The notes beneath the pieces were generated by a model, which was given only the letters and a program-made list of their open reading frames with translations, did no database searches and was not told the origin of the DNA. Positions 51,582 to 62,700 of a stretch of 64,000 bases of DNA are shown here, piece by piece. Position 1 is the stretch's first letter. Every line of letters begins with the position of its first letter. The translations under genes and the position numbers were made by a program. Source of the stretch: Pyxicephalus adspersus. Taxonomy: Eukaryota > Chordata > Amphibia > Anura > Pyxicephalidae. The stretch lies in NCBI RefSeq assembly GCF_032062135.1, contig NC_092864.1:18563687-18627686 (forward strand), written 5' to 3'.

Positions 51582-53673
51582 CTGCAAAAAAAAAAGAAAG
51601 TTAATTTTTGAGGTAATAACACAAATCATTAAAGGCTGTCAAGAAAAATGGAGTATGAGCTCACCAAGAATGTTTTGCAGCACTTTTTCTGTCTTGAATG
51701 AATCTTTTTGGCTAAATAGAGACATTTTTTAATTATTTCAACAGGAAAATGAATGGAATTAAAATACACTTTACTGCCTATTATATTGCCCGTAGAGATA
51801 ATACAAAACAAAAGATGGCCTTCGTAATACCAAAAAATAGATGCAACCATCCCAAAGCCAATGCAGCCTGGTCTTGTGGTTTACAGATTGCTGAGTTTTG
51901 GGTTCTGTAGCTCTCACGTAATAGAAAACTGTGACATATGCCATAGACTACTTAACAATCAGTCTTGATGTTATTACCAACTCACCTCTATCAGGTTTCT
52001 CTTCACTATGGAGCTTTTTGCTGGGCTTGGAATATTATCCCACCATTTTTTCTTGAATCTGCATATAAGAAAATGAATAAAAATTAGAATCCTGTTAAGT
52101 ATTCATAATCAATCAAGGTATGATATTCTTGGTATAAATCAATTCACATGTTGTACATTATGTTTATTCATAAAATGTATTTAATGTTATACTTTTCATT
52201 TGCAAAAATGTAAATTCATGGCATGATCAAAATAACAGAGCTCCAAACATAGTTGGTATCTCTGCAAATGGTTACCTGCCAATTAAATTGAATCAGTACA
52301 TTGCCCAAACAATAAAAGTAACAAGTTTACTGAAAATGAGTGAAAATGAGAGATATCCCTACAAACAATGTAATATTTATCTCCTGACCTTGCTAGGAAA
52401 CATCACATTGTTGAAGAAGACTCATCTCCTAATGTTTTTATAGAAACTGATACTTAGGAGGAACTACCAAGTACAATGGGGACACAGAAGGTTGGCGGTT
52501 TCTGCAGAGCCTTTAGGGGGAAAATTCCTCTTCATCAAAGAAGGAGAGATACATTTTTACCGTCTGCTTTACAGATATTAATTATATCAATGGTATATCA
52601 AGCTCAATTTTCTAGCAATTTCTAATTTCCCTACTGAAACCAATTAAATGATCAATGTTGCATTATTGGAAAGTATTTAAATTCCTCAATTTTCCAAGCC
52701 CTATTTGTTAAGTTTGTGAGGATCAGCACTTTCTTTCTCCAGCCATGAATCTGATAGAAATGCTGTGTAGCTTTTATATTAACTGTATTATCACTATATA
52801 CAGTTTGTTACATTAAATTACTAGACACATACAACTCTGTATTAGACAGACAGAGAGAGCTGCCATGTTGTTTCATTACATAATAAACTTTACGTTTTAG
52901 GTATTGGATATAAAAAAATAATAATTACCTTTTAAGGCAGACGTAACTCACTATAATCAGACATAACACCACAATGCAGGTAATGGGGGTAAGCATGTAT
53001 AACAGATCCAGTATGGTGAGGCTGTAATCTGTACATAGGAAAATTGTTATAATTTGGTTACAATTTAGAAAATACACATTTATCCAAAAACTTAAAATAT
53101 AAAATAAAAGCTGCCTTTAGTGAAATGTATAGATTTTAATTTATGTTTTTCTTCTGAGAATGATAGTTGTCTGGCTGTCTTTGGTTTCAACACTTTTTCA
53201 ATCTCTGACCTCCAACAAATATATCTATTACAAAGTCATTTTAAAATAATAATGCTGATGTGTTTGCTGTGGGCTGTGATTCCAGGTCTCTCCTGGGTTT
53301 CCCAACCAGGGTTCTGCAGAGCCCTAGGGTCCCTGGAGAGGTCACTAGGGATTTATAGGCAATTTGTGCCTTTCAATGATCGTTTTGGATATCTGTAAGG
53401 GTGACATTCTTTCCATTGACTACCACACTAATGTATTGTGATCTGTGGATATAATAATTATAGCAGGGGTTCCCTGAAAACCTGTGCTAAAACATTGAAA
53501 GAGGCTATTCTATTTATTAAAGCCAATAGACCAATTAGATAAATATCTTCTCATTTCATGTTAAATCTACATAACAGGAGTAGAAAGCTCAGTAATGGGA
53601 CACAAATGGCAAAAAACAAACTGGAGAGTTCTGGCCCACCCTTCCTCTATCCAACATAAAAAAATGCTTTAGA

Positions 53674-53704
<31 letters not shown>

Positions 53705-56700
53705 AATAATAATAATATTGATAATAATAATAATATTAATAATAAAATAATAATATTAACAATAAACAGGGGATGCAAGTGATAGACAGATACAGATACA
53801 GTAACACTGGAGGAGGAGAGAACCATGCCGCAAAGAGCTTACATCAGTAGGTCATTTGAGGAGCAAAGAGAGTGGCTGGGGGAGTATTTTTTTACCAGTT
53901 CAGAAATGTAAGTGGAACAAGAACTTTGGAGGGATTTGGAAGCAAAGCATAGGAGCTTAAATTTGATTGAAAAGGATGAGGAAGACCATTCCAGAGAGTT
54001 GGGGCACCTCTAGAAAAGTCTTGGAGCCGTGCGTGTGATGAGGTTATGAGTGAGGAAGCCATTAGTAGGTCATTGGAGGACTGAAGAAAACAGCTAGTGG
54101 TTCAAGAACTGAGGAGGGATTGGAAGGCAAAGTGATAGGAGCGTGTACAAGGAGTTTGGTGGTCTGAAGGGACAGGTAGAGGCGGAATTTGGAGACGTTG
54201 AGTAGGTGAAAGTGGCAGGACCTGGAAATGTTCTGAATTTGGGGGGTAAATGAGAGGGCAGAATCAAAGGCGACGCCAAGACAACGTGCCTGAGGGGAGG
54301 GAAAAATTCCATTGGTATTAACAGTTAGGAATATGTCCGGGGAGATTTGCAATGTGAAGGGGAGAATATGAGTTTCGTTTTATTCAGGTTGAGTTTCAGA
54401 AATCGGTCAGACATCCATAAAGAGATGGCTGACAGGCAGCATGAAACCTTGTCAAAGACTGATGGAGACAGGTCAGGGGTGGACAGATAGATTTGAGTGT
54501 CATCAGCATACAGATGGTACTGTAAGCCAATGGAGGACATGGGACTACCGAGAGAGGAGGTGTACTGAGAAACGAGAAGTGGTCCAAGGACTGAGCCTTG
54601 GGGAACACCAACCGGGAGAAGAGTGAGAGAGGAATAATTAACATTGAAAGAAACTTGAAAGGAGCGGTCATATAGGTAGGAACCAAACCAAAAGAGAGCA
54701 GTGTCACTGATACCAATGGAGCTCATAATTTGGATTAGAAGGGGGTGATGAACAGTGTCAAAAGCAGAGGAAAGATCAAGGAGAAGGAGCAGGGAAAGGT
54801 TGTCTTGAGACTAAGCTCTGATGAAGTCATTAGCCACTTTAGTAAGGGCTGTTTCAGTGGAATGGGCAGCTCGAAAGCCAGACTGGAGAGGACCAAGCAG
54901 AGAGTTGGTATTCAGGAGGTAATGGGGAGCAGTTTGGCTGAGGAGGGATGGTTGGGGTTGTCCACTGCAACATTAAAGTCACGGAGGATGAGGGTGTGCA
55001 GGTCATGGGAAGGAATGTGTGGGAGCCAAGAGGTAAAGTTATCCAAAAATTGTGAAATTGGTCTGTGCTTTTCATTGTTCTCCATGCTGGAGGGAAAGCT
55101 CCAGTGCAAGAATTTCCCTACTTTATTAAGTGAGTGAATCTGTGCTTCCTGCCCCTCTTCTGCCGTTTCCTGAAGTTTTTGTCCTCATTTGCTAAAACAA
55201 AAGCTACCCAGTAAGATTTGCCACCATCTTTGTTGAAAGGCCTTGCTTGTACCATGTATGTGTTAAGCCATCTGCCATCATATTCACCACATCATTTTTC
55301 ATGGCTCTGCTCTATCTAATACTATAAAAAATGAAGAACCCATAGAATGTTACCATTTTTCCACTCAATTTCTGGGCTCCATTCACTCCAGGTTCCATTG
55401 AATTGTTTTCTTGGCTTTGCACGAACCCTCAGTATATAACTTTCTCCTCGCTTCAGCTGCTTCTGATTGAAGTGATATTTAGGTTCTTTTTCTTCTGTGT
55501 TGCCCTCTAATGTCTGTTAAATCAGATTCATTTAGTAATTAAATGGAATTAAATGACAAATCTCTATAAACTGAAATATTCAGAGCACTGGCCAATGACG
55601 CTATATATCATTTCCCATGGCTGTTTGTCTATTTCTCATAATAGGCAATGGAAAAGGTAAACTTCATGCAGACACCAAAAACTGCCAACTAAATAGTGTA
55701 CCATTTTATTTTCCATGGGCTAATATATATATTGTACTGTACACACTGTTCCTGTTCTGTTCTATGGAGATGGGAAGGAGCAAGCTGCACTCTATCGTGC
55801 TCTCCTTCTTTGACTTGTATAGTAGTCATTGCTTATCTGTCATTCATGGATTTGTCCTAATGGATCCATGAATGATGTTGGGTGACCACTGTACACATGT
55901 CAAATTCTCACCTGAGATGAACACGAAATGCATATCGGGTAAGAATCCTCTGACATATATACATATTTTATACAAATGTGAAAATGCCCCTTACGTTAAT
56001 TCAAATGAACAAAGCCACAACCAAAATATCAATACATAGGTTTTTTTTTTAACAAGAGAGTTCAATGGCAGGACTTTCCAGGGCTATCTTAATAAAATCA
56101 ATAATTTTAATAAGCACAAAAAGCATAACATAAAAAAAAATAATATTTTTAAAATTCATAAAATCTTATATTAGCAGGGGAATGAAAGAAGACAGTATCC
56201 TTCATTAGATGGGTTTCGCAACAACCAAGGTTGCTTCTTTAGGAATGAGAATGTTGGATATATTAAACAATCATACATCATATAAGCAAATAATTAAACA
56301 AAACAAATAAAATTATCTGCATACCAGCATAAAAATAGGTTTATTACAGGTTAACTTACTGCAAGTCTTCTATTGATTCTATTGGAAATGATGGTTGTCA
56401 AAAGTGGCACAGAACATCCACAAAGGGTGAGCACCAACTCCCCAGCTACCCAGCTCCCCATAAATGGGGGTTATCTTAAAAATCAATAGAGGTGATATTA
56501 GATAACTGTATAGGTCCCATGGATAACCCAAATGCTCAGTTTAATTATCCACCTAAGGAGCTAATAATTTGTTGGACATATTAAATAATACTAGCCTCAA
56601 TGTCCATAACATCATTTGTTTATCTTAATATTCCAAAAGTGGGCTGGTAAGATGGGACCCTTTACTCTCAGTGGGAAAGGAACTTCTTTTGATTTCCTTC

Positions 56701-59700
56701 CCTCTTAAATGTCTATTGAAAAAAATAAATAACAAAAGAGATAACAAAATATTGATAGTACTAAATATAGTAAACTGTACCTGATATAATGAAGTAGGGC
56801 ACCTTGGTATATAAAAATCCTTATTGAAAAATAAATATGAAGGGGGAGAAATAAAATAAATTCCCAACAGAAATCAATAAAGTGGGACAAAAAGAGGAAA
56901 CTCCTCTTCAACAGAGAAAGGCAGCAAATAGGAGCCCAAAGATTGCAGGTCTGCACATATTAACAAAAGGGAGAAATACCTCCCCAAGGGATTCCAGGTG
57001 GACAGCCAGACAGCTGAGTGTGCTCACTTTATAGGATGCACGGTGTCTGGAGGACCTGCTAGCAGAGGATATCCACCCAATAAAAATTGTATTTATTTAA
57101 GAAATTATCCACCCAATAATAATTATATTTATTAAAGGAAATTAAAGTCAATAGAAGACTAACCTGTGTTAAACTTATTCATATGCTCTTATGAAGATGA
57201 ATATCATTTTTTTGTTCAATTATTTGCTTATATGATGTTTGTATGTTTCATCTATATTGTTTATTGTATCCAATAATTTCTTTCCTGAGGAAGAAACTAT
57301 AGTGGTTGTGAAACGCGTCGAAGGATACTATCTTCTTTCTTTTCCCTGCTAAAACAACCAACAATTGTTCTGGGTGAAAAAGTAACTATGCATATCATTA
57401 GTGTTACTGTACTTGTATGAGTATGTATATATATAAATAAATATATATATATATATATTTATATATAATATTTTTTTAAATTATCCATTTAAACCCATAA
57501 TCAAAATACCATGACCCATAAACTGACTGTATGAACCCATCATATTTATAGTGGACCAATGGCGCTGCTCAGGATTTCTTGCACTGTTACTGCAGGACAA
57601 GGGATCTGTCATTGAAAGCAGAACCAAACCCAATAAGTCTGTGCCTAATCACAAAGCAGGACCCACACAGGAAGCTGAGATGTGCTGCCCCTATGCAGCT
57701 CAGCAAATTTTGTCAGAAGAGATGGCGAACAGGCAGGTAAGAATGCTTGTTGCAGAAGAGACATTGACTGTTCCTTTGTGCAATAAGTCTGTGCCTAATC
57801 ACAAAGTTTAGTTCAAGTAATTTTCATGTTGCCCTTACAGCCACATAGAAGGATCTTCTCTCCACTGAATAGTGTTTTTTTTGCACTGACATATGTCCAT
57901 GACCCAGGCCCATGACAATGCCCAGTTTTTTTCAGTAGTTTATCTATTAGCCTTAAAAAACAATATATTCATCATGTTTTATTCACCATTTCCATATATA
58001 GATATGCTAAAATTGTATGTCTTACGTGTGGATCCAATGGGAATTTGTATAGTGTTCACTGTTTCTCCATGTAATTTCACTTCTATATCATAGATCTCAT
58101 CCGATGCAAAGGCACTCACTGCAATGTTGCACATACATTTATTAGGCACCACAGAGTCACCAATCGTCTCATTTCCTAGTTCAGAACATTTGCCTTTCCT
58201 GAAATAATAACAATTCAAAATTGGGATGTTGTTTATGTGGCTAAAAATATTTAGAACAAATTAAGTTAACAATTTATTCATAAGAATTTATTTATTGGAA
58301 AGTAATATAAAATGGTTGCTGAAAAGAGTCTCAAAGTGTTTTGTATACAGGGGCCGGTTTGCTATATGTGCTGCTCCAAACTGGCCCAACCCAGAATAAC
58401 ATCTGAAAAATAGTATAAATTATATACATTTAAACTAATAAACATAAATAATTTAATAATTAACTTTGTGTAAATCAGATAAATGAACTCAATGTATCAC
58501 AACAATAAGTGTTCAATGACTTACAGAGCCACACTCTGAGTATAAAAATCTGTCCCCTGCTAGCATATGGCAGAGAAGGACCTTTGGGTTTTTTGGAAAA
58601 GCAGTAGTCTATCTGAAGAGGTCTGACACACCCCTTGCTGAGGCAGAGTTGATCCTTTCCAAATAACAAGGAGCATCATTACCATGATGGGGGGATGTGT
58701 CTAACCATTGCATAGAGACCACTGCTTTTTATAGAGAGAAAGAGTCGTTCTCTGCAGCTTGCTTATTAAAGAAAATTAGTTGTTATACTTTTTCGAGCCT
58801 TTTTATTCACCTGATTGTATAGCTCATACATACTGAAGGTTCAGTTGGCCTTATAAAAAGAAAACAAGTGATATCATGTTTCACATACTAAGTATGGTTA
58901 TCCACTCCAAGCTGGTGCTGCTTGGAGGTAAAAATAAAGAGACCTTCACATCAAAATGTGAACAGTCAAGGTAGTCATTTAAATTGTACTTAATAATAGT
59001 AAATCATTGTAAAGAATTTATGTAATTTGTTAGTCACTTACTTTTTTAGGAAGTCTTCATACGTTAAGTCAAAATCTTTGCATCCTGAATCAAAAGCTTC
59101 CCAGGAACAAACAATTTTCTCATAGAAATCATTGAAGCAGCTCAAATTTTGAATTTTTGTTTTGTTCTCAGCTGAAAGGTAAGACACCATATAATTATTA
59201 GTTTCAAGTGCCTGTAGCTTCATGACAAGTACATACTGAAGAACAGTTTCTCTTAAGAAGAAAGGCCAAGGTTGGGTTAGATGGAGTTTTCTTAGTGTCT
59301 AGATTGTAAGCTCTTCAGGGCAGTGTCCTCTGCTCCTGTATCACTGTCTGTATTAGTCTGTCATTTGCAATCCCTATTTAATGTACAGCGCTGTGTAATA
59401 TGTTGGAGCTATATAAATCCTGTTTATTAATAATAATAATAATAATAATAATAGTGTATGTACTTTGTACATGTATCAAAGTACTTCCTCTAAGACATAG
59501 TGCAGAAAAGTTGTCATTCAGAATTCTGGGATAAACCCATGTATCTTCCGATCTAGTCATTGTATCCATGTATCGCTTCCACCTTCTGCCATAGGAATAC
59601 GCATGTGTTAGTGTGTACCTATGGCATCGAGCGTGTGGCATACATATTATTATAGCTTTTAGAATTCATGGCATAAACTAGGAAATCAGTACACTTACCT

Positions 59701-59768
59701 CTGCTTGCTGATGTTAGCAATATGGTAACCCAAATCAGGATGATCTGTGAAATTCTGTTTTTTGCCAT
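49691..59768 (-). CDS. il4r: IL4R-like type I cytokine receptor, copy B (apparently lacks exon 4; tail has an in-frame TGA)
   Basis: Eight exons can be placed on the minus strand: 59699-59768 (signal peptide), 59042-59171 and 58026-58198 (D1), 55354-55513 (WSEWS), 52929-53028 (TM), 51986-52058 (Box 1), 51665-51711 and 49691-51581 (tail). All are open except for one TGA in the tail. Box 1 [16 protein letters not shown] matches human IL4R closely, and the tail carries GYKPF and many YxSF motifs, the STAT6-docking type. I find no exon corresponding to copy A exon 4 between 55514 and 58025. Joining exon 3 (phase 1 out) to exon 5 (phase 0 in) would shift the frame, so as assembled no normal ectodomain can be made. 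It may be a second decaying copy, or a functional gene with a missing or misassembled exon. It could occupy the IL21R position, but its tail is IL4R-like. Confidence 0.8.
50288..50761 (-). repeat. In-frame 237-bp tandem duplication inside the receptor tail
   Basis: Unit one is 50525-50761 and unit two 50288-50524, offset exactly 79 codons. Both contain four Tyr motifs spaced 21, 21 and 25 residues, QEN-x3-GCQ-x-S, and a GSTNC(L/I)VL segment. Copies are diverged (for example [12 protein letters not shown] versus [12 protein letters not shown]), so it is not an assembly artefact. Confidence 0.93.
51665..51711 (-). CDS. il4r: Copy B exon 8: short tail exon
   Basis: 47 bases, phase 0 to 2, between CTATTTAG and GTGAGC. 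It encodes [15 protein letters not shown], resembling human AIIIQDAQGS in the same place. Shorter than copy A exon 8 (71 bases). Confidence 0.7.
51986..52058 (-). CDS. il4r: Copy B exon 7: Box 1
   Basis: 73 bases, phase 2 to 0. It encodes [19 protein letters not shown]. This is the proline-rich JAK-binding Box 1 and the segment most like human IL4R. Confidence 0.9.
52929..53028 (-). CDS. il4r: Copy B exon 6: transmembrane segment
   Basis: 100 bases, phase 1 to 2. It starts [12 protein letters not shown] and carries [17 protein letters not shown] and then a basic KR stop-transfer. Same length and DYSL start as copy A. Confidence 0.87.
53288..53502. mobile_element. hAT-like MITE copy (GGGTTCC family)
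   Basis: CCCAACCAGGGTTCTGCAGA, GAGAGGTCACTAGGGA and GCAGGGGTTCCCTGAAAACC match the family. It lies in copy B intron 5. Confidence 0.65.
53673..53764. repeat. (TAT)n/(AAT)n microsatellite
   Basis: Trinucleotide tract forming the 3' tail of the LINE at 53765-55110; it switches from TAT to AAT and is interrupted. Confidence 0.9.
53765..55110 (-). mobile_element. L2/CR1-like LINE, 5'-truncated and internally deleted
   Basis: In minus-strand order: an endonuclease remnant [17 protein letters not shown] (about 55000); reverse transcriptase [19 protein letters not shown] and then [12 protein letters not shown] and [10 protein letters not shown] (54850-54450), with the catalytic YADD box and LDLSSAFD; C-terminal [18 protein letters not shown] (about 54280); then the common 3' sequence and AAT repeat tail at 53690-53850. 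The distance between endonuclease and reverse transcriptase is far too short, so part is deleted. Stops and frame changes make it inactive. It lies in copy B intron 5. Confidence 0.88.
55354..55513 (-). CDS. il4r: Copy B exon 5: D2 domain with WSEWS box
   Basis: 160 bases, phase 0 to 1. It encodes [16 protein letters not shown] and then [15 protein letters not shown], the WSEWS hallmark, with an N-glycosylation sequon (NGT) just before it. Confidence 0.9.
56171..57352. mobile_element. Foldback DNA transposon, about 1.2 kb, in the interval where copy B exon 4 is missing
   Basis: The left end TTAGCAGGGGAATGAAAGAAG, with CAGTATCCTTC and TTTCGCAACAACC after it, is mirrored by the right end (complement) TTAGCAGGGAAAAGAAAGAA, AGTATCCTTCGACGCGTTTC. 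A second inner pair matches at about 56340-56390 and 57120-57175. Arms extend about 200 bases with no transposase ORF. It occupies the intron between copy B exons 3 and 5. Confidence 0.82.
57423..57475. repeat. (TA)n-rich microsatellite
   Basis: Alternating TATATA/AAATAAAT tract. Confidence 0.85.
57631..57806. repeat. Two identical 26-bp direct repeats 150 bp apart
   Basis: CAATAAGTCTGTGCCTAATC plus ACAAAG occurs at 57631-57656 and 57781-57806. The segment between resembles the window's AAAGTGGAACTAAACCC repeat family. Confidence 0.85.
58026..58198 (-). CDS. il4r: Copy B exon 3: D1 domain
   Basis: Acceptor TTATTTCAG, donor GTAAGA, phase 2 to 1. It encodes [20 protein letters not shown] and then [20 protein letters not shown]. 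The Cys spacing (C, then C-x-C) matches human IL4R HTCIPEN ... GCVCHL. Confidence 0.85.
59042..59171 (-). CDS. il4r: Copy B exon 2: D1 domain
   Basis: Acceptor CTTTCAG, donor GTAAGT, phase 1 to 2. It encodes [20 protein letters not shown] and then [17 protein letters not shown]-x9-C-x-W followed by a third Cys, the D1 disulfide pattern of type I receptors. An N-glycosylation sequon (NLS) is present. Confidence 0.85.
59290..59452 (+). mobile_element. LINE (L2-like) 3' end with AAT tail
   Basis: CTAGATTGTAAGCTCTTCAG ... TTTAATGTACAGCGCTGTGT ... TATATAAATCCTGTTTATTA followed by (AAT)n at 59427-59452. Same 3' end as at 24425 and 53765, opposite orientation. It lies in copy B intron 1. Confidence 0.75.
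59699..59768 (-). CDS. il4r: Copy B exon 1: signal peptide
   Basis: ATG at 59768, 23 codons plus one base, donor GTAAGT. It encodes [18 protein letters not shown] and then TSASRA, a signal peptide with basic N-region and hydrophobic core. Confidence 0.82.
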
Positions 59769-62700
59769 CTTGAGCATTATCATCTAATCAAGGGGCAGAA
59801 CAGCGACCTATGTGGAACAAAAAAGAGATTCGAACTTTGAGTCTACAAGGGTTTCAGCATTCTTAAAATGATCTACCTATTCACAAACCATCAGCTTGGG
59901 CCATATGTATGTGTGGGCAAAAAAAAATATTTGTCACAATATATATCACTGCAATACCTAAACATTTTCCCCATGTTTTTTCTGCTGAAGGTGGTGGAGG
60001 AACAAGGGTCTTAGAGGTTCAACTTTGACCAGGCTACTTGCTCCTTGTGACTACTGTTTACTGCCTTCAATGGAGATCTTGTGCAGCGATCATCTCTCTA
60101 CTCATGGAAGGTAAAATCTTCATATTGGGAAGTGTAAGATGGAAGACACAACATTTTGCTCCTTGCTTAAAGAACGAGGAAGAGCTCCATAGAAGAGCCT
60201 TGCAAAACAAAGAAGAAGAATCTTTTTTCCCTTTCTCCCTGTCATCTCTACTCTACCTGAGCCTGGAGGACCATCCTTGCGCATCACCTTGGACCTAGCA
60301 TGCTCGGCTGCTTGGGCTTAGAAACCAGTGAAAGCCAGTAGGCCAAAGGCAACATAGAGTGAATCAAGGAGCCACAGACTATAGAATCAACTGACGTTGT
60401 CTATTTCAAGAGTTCAGGCAACTTTGATGCCAGATATGAAAGTTTGCTCCATGGGTGCTCCCCATAGCTCCATGGCAATTGCCGTGCCCCAGAGGTTTGC
60501 CCCATTATCCACTGGCTCTAAAGTTCAAAAGAAGGGTCCCACTCTGCTGTGTATTATTCAGCAAGATTTGTTGGGCACAGGTGCCTGATGCATTTTGCCC
60601 ATATACTGGGTTTATCCATAGAGGTACTTTAAGGTTTGCCCTGCAGAAGGTCTCAGAGGTGAATAATACATTGTGCTTTTTGTAAGGGGTCAATAGGTGG
60701 TGTTAGGAGAGGTCAGGTTTACAGGGGAAGCCTTGTTTATCTCTATAACGATGAGAAAGCTGATGGGAAATGATGGTTTGGGTGTAAATGAAGATTCTGT
60801 TTGTTAGTTTGGGATGACTGCATTTAGTATTTGTGCACACATGATTACTACAAGAATGCTGCCTTCTTATTTTAACAGGGTGTGTTGGTGGTTTTGGCTC
60901 AATGTTTGCTTTTGGCAACAATAAAGTATGGAATTATCCCTGTGATGGGAAAATAAAACTGATTTGCCCACATTACTCTACCTTATGACAGTGTCTTGAG
61001 GCAGTACCCTGGGTGGTGGGTTGTGGATATGATGATGAGGAGCATGCCCCCAATGCTTCAGATGGGCCTTGGTCAGATATTTGCACTGGAGCCCATAGAT
61101 TTGTAGCTTCATCACTGCCGAATGATCTACCAGAAATCCACAGACTCTGCCACCTAGGAAGATCTCACATATGTATAGAAGCTGCAGGTATTAATATTTG
61201 TGGTATTTAGAAGTGGGCTAAATGCTTAGGGAACATAAGCGCTAATTAGTGGAGCATGGTGCAAGGGACATATTAGAGGCTCTCCAGCATTCTGCCAGCA
61301 CATGGAATTTAACCTTTGTTTGCGGCAAACAGGACACCTTGAATTTAAAGACCAACCCTGCATTTATTACCTCTTATGCAGCCAGGCTTTAATATGAGAT
61401 TTCAACAAATCTGAAATAGAGATGGGAATTTGGATTGGGCTTTGAGGACAGGAAATTAAAGATACGTCATATGCCAATGTTGAAAACACGAAACCACAAT
61501 TTGCCCATGCTGGGTACAGTCACAGGCAAACCTTACTGTACTGTACTGACTCATAAGCTTTTATTTTTTCTTAATCTTCCCAATTGGCCAGAGCCTGTAT
61601 ACCCAATACTAAAAGGCATACGTGACTCTTGTCCTGCCTACCCACAATGCATCATTTAGAGCCCGAGCTGCCAAGTACCATGCCCATTTTCTGTTGTATG
61701 AGAGTGGGGAAATATGCATAGCAATTTGAAACACAAGAATCTCAAGCGGCTTGGCATAGGATTTAAATAGCAGAGTGGAGGTAAATATTAGTCAATTCTT
61801 AAAGCAGAAATGAAATGTTAGTTTAAATTAGCTAACTATAATTCATGTGTATCTAAACAAAAACAGTGCCAAGTCTATTAGTGTTCTTCTTTAGAAATGA
61901 GCCACAGCCTGACCTGCCAGCTGGACTCTGTGAAGCTGTGGTCTCTCTACAGAGGTCTGACACTTGCTGGGTCAAAGCCAGAGCTCCCTGATTGGCATGG
62001 AACACATTTTTAGTAAACTCTTTTGTGCCTGTGGCATGGAAGTTAAGAAAAACCAGAGAGGTGGATATTGGAAAAGTTTCACAAGACCCTGGCCAGCCTT
62101 GGAAACTAGCCAAAGGAAACACTCACCAATGTGTACCTTAACAGCACGGCCCAATGTTTATAGTGAATGTTAGGGTTCACAGCAGTGAGCATTTCTATAG
62201 GCTGATGGATATTATAGGCAGCAACATTCTGTAACATGTAACATTATGTAACACTCTTTGCGTCATGGGTTATCATGGGGCCAGAACAGAAGACAAAGGA
62301 CTTTGCTTTGCCAGTAAAAGTGCAAATCAAGATGGCTGAAGATTGGAATATGGAAGAGAAGAAAGAAGAAGATGATGGTACCCGTGACAGAATGGGGACA
62401 GGTGAGGATCCCCAGGGTTTAGTTCCACATAAAGATGGCAGCACAGAAGAGAAAAGGTAAGTAGCTTTATAAAGAAACCAAGATGTCGCCAGACTCCATA
62501 GATGGGTTTGTGTTTTCCATATACTGTATGTAAATATTGCTCTCTGTATTTCTTTTTTTTTTTAGGTGTCAGTTCTGAAGTTGCTAGAGGTTACTGCACT
62601 TTGCACATTATCACTTACTAGGTGTGCAAGTTTACAACTGTCTTTTAAAGTCTGACATATGTCATTACATCTGCACAACATATGGGATCAGTTCTGTACA

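Noticed and set aside
55866..55930. Possible copy B exon 4 (AG...GT bounded frame on the minus strand near 55910-55960)
   Set aside because: It is too short, has no fibronectin III residues, and a similar sequence occurs at about 63000, so it is a repeat.
57551..57811. 86-codon frame with an internal repeat (NKSVPNHK twice)
   Set aside because: The repeat is the 26-bp direct repeat; the frame lies in an intron and in an interspersed repeat.
49691..59768. Calling copy B IL21R from its position two genes away from NSMCE1
   Set aside because: The tail ([23 protein letters not shown]-terminal YM) and Box 1 are IL4R-like; position alone is weak because the block is already rearranged relative to human.
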